Shown one piece after another: positions 58,685 through 64,000 of a stretch of 64,000 nucleotides of DNA (its first letter is position 1; every line of letters starts with the position of its first letter). The position numbers were made by a program, and so were the translations under genes. The DNA lies in NCBI GenBank assembly GCA_014529385.2, contig CM043954.1, positions 6,073,306 through 6,137,305 of the forward strand. The letters are read 5' to 3'. Source of the stretch: Adiantum capillus-veneris. Its lineage: Eukaryota; Streptophyta; Polypodiopsida; Polypodiales; Pteridaceae. The notes beneath the pieces are model-generated. The model was not told the origin of the DNA and searched no databases. It was given only the letters and a program-made list of their open reading frames with translations.

Positions 58685-60043
58685 CTACCCTACACCTAAC
58701 TGCTTGCGAAAATGCGCAAAGCTCTCTGAGGGAAGTCCTTTTGTAAGTAGATCAGCAGGATTTTCTGTGGTGTGAACTTTGACAAGGTGAAGTTGCTTAT
58801 CCTCGAGCATTTCCCTGATGAAATGATACTTCACATCCACATGCTTTGTCTTTGAGTGATAAACTGGATTGCGAGCCAATTGTATAGCACTTTGACTATC
58901 ACAATATAACACAGGCATCTCTTCTTTGATTCCCAAATCTGTTACTAGTCGATTAAGCCAAATTGATTCTTTGCATGCCTCTGATGCTGCAACATATTCA
59001 GCCTCTGTAGTAGACTGAGTAACACAATCTTGTAATCTAGAATGCCATGATACTGCTCCACCAGCCAATGTAAAGACATACCCTGACGTAGACCTTCGGT
59101 TGTCTAAGTCACCTGCATAATCTGAGTCTGTAAAACCCTTTACACTTAGCTCCTGACTCCCATAGCATATACGCATACTCTTTGTAGCTTTCAGGTATCT
59201 CAATATTCCTTTCACTGCCTCCCAATGTTTCTTGCCTGGGTTTGACATGTATCAACTTACTACTCCCACTGCAAATGCAATGTCTGGGCGAGTAGCAATC
59301 ATTGCATACATCAAACTACCCACTGTAGACGCATATGGAATCTTATCCATTTCAGCCTATTCTTCCTCAGACACATGACAATCTTGTTTGCTAAGTTTCA
59401 CATATGGTGGCAATGGAACACTCAGTGCCTTTCCCTTCTCCATATTGAAACGTTGCAAAACCTTGTCAATATACTCTGTTTGGGATAACCAAATCAACTT
59501 CTTTGATCTGTCTCTCTCAATGCGCATACCAAGTATATGACTTGCCTCACCCATGTCTTTCATGTCAAACGATTTTGCCATCTTTGACTTCAAAGCTGAA
59601 ATTTCCTCCAAGTGCTTGCCAGCAATCAACATGTCATCCACATACAAAATAAGGATCAACCAACTACCATCCTTAGCCTTCTTTGTATATAGACAGTGAT
59701 CGAACTCACTACGTTTGTAGCCTTGAGAAAGCATAAACTTGTGGAATTTATGGTACCATGCCCTCGGTGATTGTTGTAAGCCATAAAGACTCTTTAACAA
59801 ATGGCATACCCACTCTTCCTTGACTTTCTCAACAAACCCTTCTGGCTGCTGCATGTAAATTTCCACATCTAAATCACCATGCAAGAACGTTGTCTTGACA
59901 TCCATTTGGTGCAACACCAAATCTAATATGGCAACCAATGCAAGAAAGCATCTCAATGTAGTCATCTTGACCACCAGAGAGAAGACTTCATCAAAGTCAA
60001 TGCCTTGTTCTTGCTTAAAGCCCTTGGCAACAAGCCTTGCTTT
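58685..60043 (-). pseudogene. Copia-4 reverse transcriptase and RNase H
   Basis: RT begins KARLVAKGF just after the TAA at 60044-60046. It then shows MDVKTTFLHGDLDVEIYMQQ, KSLYGLQQSPRAW and LYVDDMLIAG (about 59625-59655). RNase H shows [32 protein letters not shown] and CDSQSAIQLARNPVYH. TAG (59357-59359) and TGA (59252-59254) interrupt the connection domain. All pieces stay in register and end at 58685. Confidence 0.93.
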
Positions 60044-61417
60044 TTACTTTGGCTGACTATCATGAGCGGTGATCTTATACCTATAAACCCATTTACAAGG
60101 TAGAGCCTTTTTGCCCTGTGGTAATTTACCCAACTTCCATGTCTTGTTTTTATGCAGAGATGTCATCTCTGACTGCATGGCCAATTGCCAATTCCCGGAG
60201 TCCTTCATTTGCACTGCTTCCTTGTAACATGAAGGCTCATTGCAATCAGTCAACATGACATAGTTCATAGATGGAACAAACCTATCAGGAGGTCGCGTGA
60301 CACGTCCAGATCTATGCACAATAGGTGGCTCAGGCTCAGCCACAACCTGTGGTTCCATTCTATCCTGTCCTTGCTCCTCTTGAGCCCTGACATTTTGTCT
60401 TGCACGTGCAGGTCCATCTTCTTGGAAGACAACTCTTCTAATCTCCTCAACCCTCTCTGGTTTAGAATGATATTTGGATTCATTAAAGTGAACATCATTG
60501 CTGCGGACAACCTTTCTGGATTCGGGATCCCAAAGTCTGTACCCCAGCTCACCAGAATTACCATAGCCTAGAAAGATGCACTTTCTACTCTTTGGCTCAA
60601 GTTTGTTCCTAAATTCCTTTGGAACGTGAGTATATGCCTCACAACCAAAGAATCTGAGATGCTTGTATGAGGGCATTTTACCTGACCATACCATCTCTGG
60701 CACTGAATCCTTCTGCAAAACCTTGCTAGGAGATCTATTTACAAGATGAACAGCTGTTGATACAGCTTCAGCCCAAAACCCATTTGGCAGCTGTGCATTA
60801 GACAACATTCTTCTGACCTTCTCTTGTATGGTCCTATTCATCCTCTCAGCAACACCATTTTGAGGAGGATTGTAAGGAGCAGTAAGTTCACGTTTTATAC
60901 CTTTTGACTCACAAAAGTCCTGAAAGGCCTTTGAAACATACTCTCCACCATTGTCAGTGCGTAAGCATTTAAGCTTCTTGCCACTCTGATTCTCCACAAG
61001 TGTCACAAACATTTTGAAAACACTAAACGCTTCATCCTTGTGCTTGAGAAAGTAAACCCATACTTTCCTCGAGTAATCATCTATAAATGTCATAAAGTAA
61101 GAAGCTCCCCCTAGAGATAGGTTAGGCATAGGTCCACACAAATCACTATGAACAAGTGCCAACTGTGTATCTCTTCTACTGCTTCTATGCTTATGTGGCT
61201 GCTGTGTTTGCTTAGCATACAGACAATGTTCATAGAATTCAAAATCATTAAATGAAAAGCCAGGCAAATAACCAGAACGAGACAAGATTTCCATTCCCTT
61301 CTTGGACATATGTCCTAACCGGCTATGCCACAAAGAAACGTTCGGCTGCTCGGTTAAAAGTCCTCCAGACTTTACTCCATGTGCTACTGTCATAGAACCC
61401 TTGGATATCTTCCACAT
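60044..61417 (-). pseudogene. Copia-4 integrase
   Basis: 457 residues open. GAG-pre-integrase LWHSRLGHMSKKGMEILSRS, core LVHSDLCGPMP, CLRTDNGGEYVS and QNGVAERMNRT (the D, D, E residues are present), then GYRLWDPESRKVVRSNDVHF and an acidic/Pro-rich linker to the RT. It is bounded by TAG at 61421-61423 and TAA at 60044-60046, both in frame. Confidence 0.93.
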
Positions 61418-61420
61418 GTT

Positions 61421-62623
61421 CTATCCAAAAGTGGCGACGTAGCCAACATCATCAAGTAAACCTGTGCTGATCAAGCTCTTTGTAATTGCGGGAACATGTC
61501 TCACATTCTTCAGCCTGAAAGAAGAGCCATTCTGAAACTTCAATTGAACATCTCCAACACCTAAGATCTCACATGTCTGCCCATTGCCTAGCCGAACATG
61601 ATCTTTAGTGGTCACATAAGAGGTAAACCACTCCTTGTTTGGAGACACATGAAGTGATGCCCCTGAGTCTATAATCCAGTCACTCAGTGCATTTCCATCA
61701 GATGCTGTAAGATGAGTTGAGTCCATTGTATTCTTCAAGAAGTAGATGTCTCCTGACACTAGACTATCATCCTCTGCAACAGTGTTTGTCACATTTATTT
61801 CTTGAATCTTCATTGAGGACTTGTTCTTCTCACCACGGTCTTCAAATTTCTCTTTGCCTTTTTCTGCTTTCCATTCTCTGCAGTCTCTTTTCATGTGACC
61901 CTTCTTGCCACAATGGTAGCATTCTATGTCACTCTTGCCTTTAGCACTGCGGGACTTGCTACGAGACTGATTCCTTTTTCCACCTTTGTACTTTTCTTTG
62001 GTCCTTCCCCTGACAACTAAGGTTGTTCCTTTGCCTTTGTCCATTGTCTTTCTATTGGTTTCTTCAGTAAGCAGACTTCCTTCTACACCTGCTATGTTCA
62101 AACCATCTGGAGGTGCAGAATTACTCAAAGCTGTGCGAAAAGTGTCCCAACTTTCCGGCAATGTGATCAACAGGAACATAGCTCTAACAGGTTCATCAAA
62201 CTTGACACCTTGAGCTGACAACTGACTATAGATTGTGTTGAATTCATTCAGATGATTGGACATAGGTGTCCCTTCTTTCATCTTCAAGCCGACAAGCTTC
62301 TTAAGCCAATATACTTGTGAAGCTGCACTCTGCTTCTCATAAAGATCACTGAGCTTTAACCATGCTTGATAAGCCGACATCTCGTCTGCTACATTGAAGT
62401 AAACGCTTTCTGCCAAAGTCAGCATAATGGTAGAAAGTGCCAATTCATCCATTTCGCTCCATTCATCTTCGTCCATATCTTCTGGTTTTATCCCCTTGAG
62501 ATTTATAGGTTTTATCTGCTTCTTTTGTACCAGCACGTGCCAAATCTGCTTCTTCCACAATGGGAAATTGGTTCCATCCAGCTTCTTGATATTGTAAAGA
62601 GCAGTGTCCTGTGATCCAGCCAT
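61421..62623 (-). pseudogene. Copia-4 Gag and protease
   Basis: 400 residues from MAGSQDTALYNIKKLDGTN. Gag to about residue 215, Lys/Arg/Ser-rich linker, zinc knuckle CYHCGKKGHMKRDC near 235, protease WIIDSGASLHVSP near 315. The start ATG is the first in frame. This part is itself uninterrupted and ends at the first of the four stops. Confidence 0.94.
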
Positions 62624-63721
62624 AGCTACGCTTCACAGTAGTTTACTTTCCTGGGAAAAATTCGGGAGAGTTTCCCCTGTAAACTGATCTCTGAACCAAT
62701 ATCAACTTGTCAAATGAACCAAGAAAGCTTCAGATTCTGCAGAAATTTTGGCAGAGTCTCCTTTGTAAAATGGCTCTGGTGTACTAAAAATAGACCAAAA
62801 AACAGCTCAAAAAACCACCGTCTCTCTAACACTAAAAGCTGTGGGTAAACCTGTCCTGCACCTGTACTGTCTCTGACTGTCCTGTTACTGTCCTGTAAGC
62901 ATAGATTGCGACAATGCCTCAACGGCAGTAAAGCAAAGATGCAATCCCAACTATCTAACTCACAGTCAATACATCCTAGCTTTCTATCTAAGGGTGCTCG
63001 AGGGATCGCTCCAAGACCTGTATCACCGAAAGGATCTCAACATTCGAGAATCCCCCAGCTCAATAAAACCTCACTCGACCCTCAACAAAGACTGTAGTAA
63101 ATCTGACAGTACATAGACTTCCCACAAAGTCATTCATCCACAAATTTCCCACTGTATGCTGTAACCGCTGCGACGGTTGTTTGCTGCGTGACTCACAGCC
63201 AGCAAACCCTCAACAGACATACATCATCTCTGACAATACATCCCATGTGGAAGTACCTGCAATGTCAGGATGAAATCTGGAATATCAAGCAGCAAACACA
63301 AGCTACCTGATGAACTAGTGGATGTCGCCTACAGTCTGTGTGTAGATGCGCCCGTGTCGTATGTGACACGCCTCCAAGAACTGTGAGCCGTCCTTCGATG
63401 TGTAGACAGCCACAAATCAACACTCTGGGAGTGTCGATATCCTCAGCACCTGCAGTCGTAGGCCGAAAACCCCAAATTTGCAGAGTCGGATCTGCACCTG
63501 CTGAGACCATGTAGTCGAAAATGGCTTGCGCAGAACTTTGTCGAAGCCGAACGGTGACCGAGATGACCTCAGAATGAAATTCTGAGCACACCAAGCCCTA
63601 TGGGCTTACCCACAAGATTTGGGGCCGTGTCTTTGCCTGTCGAATTTCACTCCAATTTGAGCTGGTGACTCTAGCCTCCTGCAGTGCTGCCCCGAGCCTC
63701 GATCTGAGCTCTGATACCAGT
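62624..63721 (-). other. Copia-4 untranslated leader with primer-binding site
   Basis: About 1.1 kb between the 5' LTR and Gag, long for a Copia leader. It has no ORF with visible homology. The primer-binding complement TCTGATACCAGT ends at the LTR edge. Confidence 0.75.
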
Positions 63722-63913
63722 TGAAGGAGTACGAGCGGAAGTGCGACGCGAGAGAGAGTGCGAGAAGAAGAGCACGACGATATGGTGAACTCGCTCTACT
63801 GTAATGTGTAGAGCATAGTGAGTTCTTATTAGGTTTTTACAAAAGAATATGTGTACATACCTGGCGGCCCGCCCACTTACCGGGGCGACCACATTGGGAT
63901 TTATATCCCAACA
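63722..63913 (-). repeat. Copia-4 5' LTR
   Basis: 192 bp, TGAAGG...CCCAACA as written, next to the primer-binding site and followed by the ACAAT target copy. Confidence 0.96.
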
Positions 63914-64000
63914 ACAATTCCCTCTCCCTCTCATCCATTATTCAAGTTAGTCCCTCTCTCTTACTCACACTCTCTTTCGTTCCCTCACTCCCTTTCTCTC
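63914..64000. other. Right flank of Copia-4
   Basis: Target copy ACAAT, then CT-rich DNA that continues the CCCTC-rich sequence left of 58404, consistent with a single interrupted locus. Confidence 0.7.

Larger units (their letters stand above)
58404..63913 (-). mobile_element. Copia-4: complete minus-strand Copia element with perfect target duplication
   Basis: 5510 bp bounded by ACAAT at 58399-58403 and 63914-63918, a perfect 5 bp duplication. Both LTRs are 192 bp and differ at four positions (about 98 percent identity). A primer-binding site (complement GAGCTCTGATACCAGT) lies at 63706-63721, and a polypurine-tract complement follows the 3' LTR (CCTCCCACTT, 58597-58606). The interior is one polyprotein frame with four in-frame stops and no frameshift. 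Confidence 0.97.

Noticed and set aside
58685-62623. Programmed readthrough or recoding of the four Copia-4 stops
   Set aside because: Four stops of three kinds at unrelated positions, inside domains and not at the gag-pol junction, are better explained by decay.

Overview
The window looks like repeat-dominated nuclear DNA from a vascular plant with a large genome. It holds four Ty1/Copia LTR retrotransposons, a LINE with several 5'-truncated relatives, tRNA-derived SINE candidates, a decayed CACTA (En/Spm) transposase, GT-AG introns with CT-rich tracts, and dense (CT)n/(GA)n microsatellites. There is no bacterial gene organisation. The style of the LINE and Copia proteins reminds me of ferns, but that is an impression from memory and the sequence does not prove it.

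Layout. 1-12 kb: AT-rich decayed DNA bracketed by two short LTR-like copies (1421-1564 and 11864-11996, minus orientation). Nested inside is the best-preserved mobile element, Copia-1 (6003-11506), with an uninterrupted gag-pol ORF. It sits between two poly-G runs. 12.7-18.0 kb: a pair of ~1.15 kb direct repeats around ~2.9 kb of decayed sequence, probably a non-autonomous LTR element. 18.7-24.2 kb: Copia-2, the same family as Copia-1 but inverted and riddled with frameshifts. 24.7-26.4 kb: a heavily decayed Copia relic related to Copia-3, ending at a short LTR with a primer-binding site (26400-26631). 27.4-34.0 kb: a LINE (about 28.92-33.49 kb) flanked by 3' ends of related LINEs, each associated with a CT or TCTA tract. 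A tRNA-derived SINE with target-site duplications lies at 34.14-34.29 kb. 35.2-38.4 kb: the only plausible host gene, a two-exon eight-cysteine (lipid-transfer-protein-like) gene, followed by partial copies of its 3' half. A fuller decayed copy lies at 57.05-57.95 kb. 42.5-46.3 kb: a divergent pair made of a minus-strand Ser/Pro-rich decayed ORF and a plus-strand CACTA TNP2-type relic (DUF4218 and DUF4216 domains). Between them is a ~590 bp array of nested palindromes built on CACTAATGC/GCATTAGTG. 46.54-51.75 kb: Copia-3 (minus), broken by stops and small indels. 53.07-53.18 kb: a very long (GA)n tract. 58.40-63.91 kb: Copia-4 (minus), with exact 192 bp LTRs, a perfect ACAAT target duplication and one polyprotein frame cut by four in-frame stops.

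Almost everything here is mobile-element biology. Copia-1 is the only element that could still encode a full protein set. The others document successive, partly nested insertions and decay. The strongest unexplained signal is the palindrome array beside the CACTA transposase remnant. Next are the LINE/microsatellite association and the eight-cysteine gene whose 3' half, with a LINE fragment behind it, has been copied several times.
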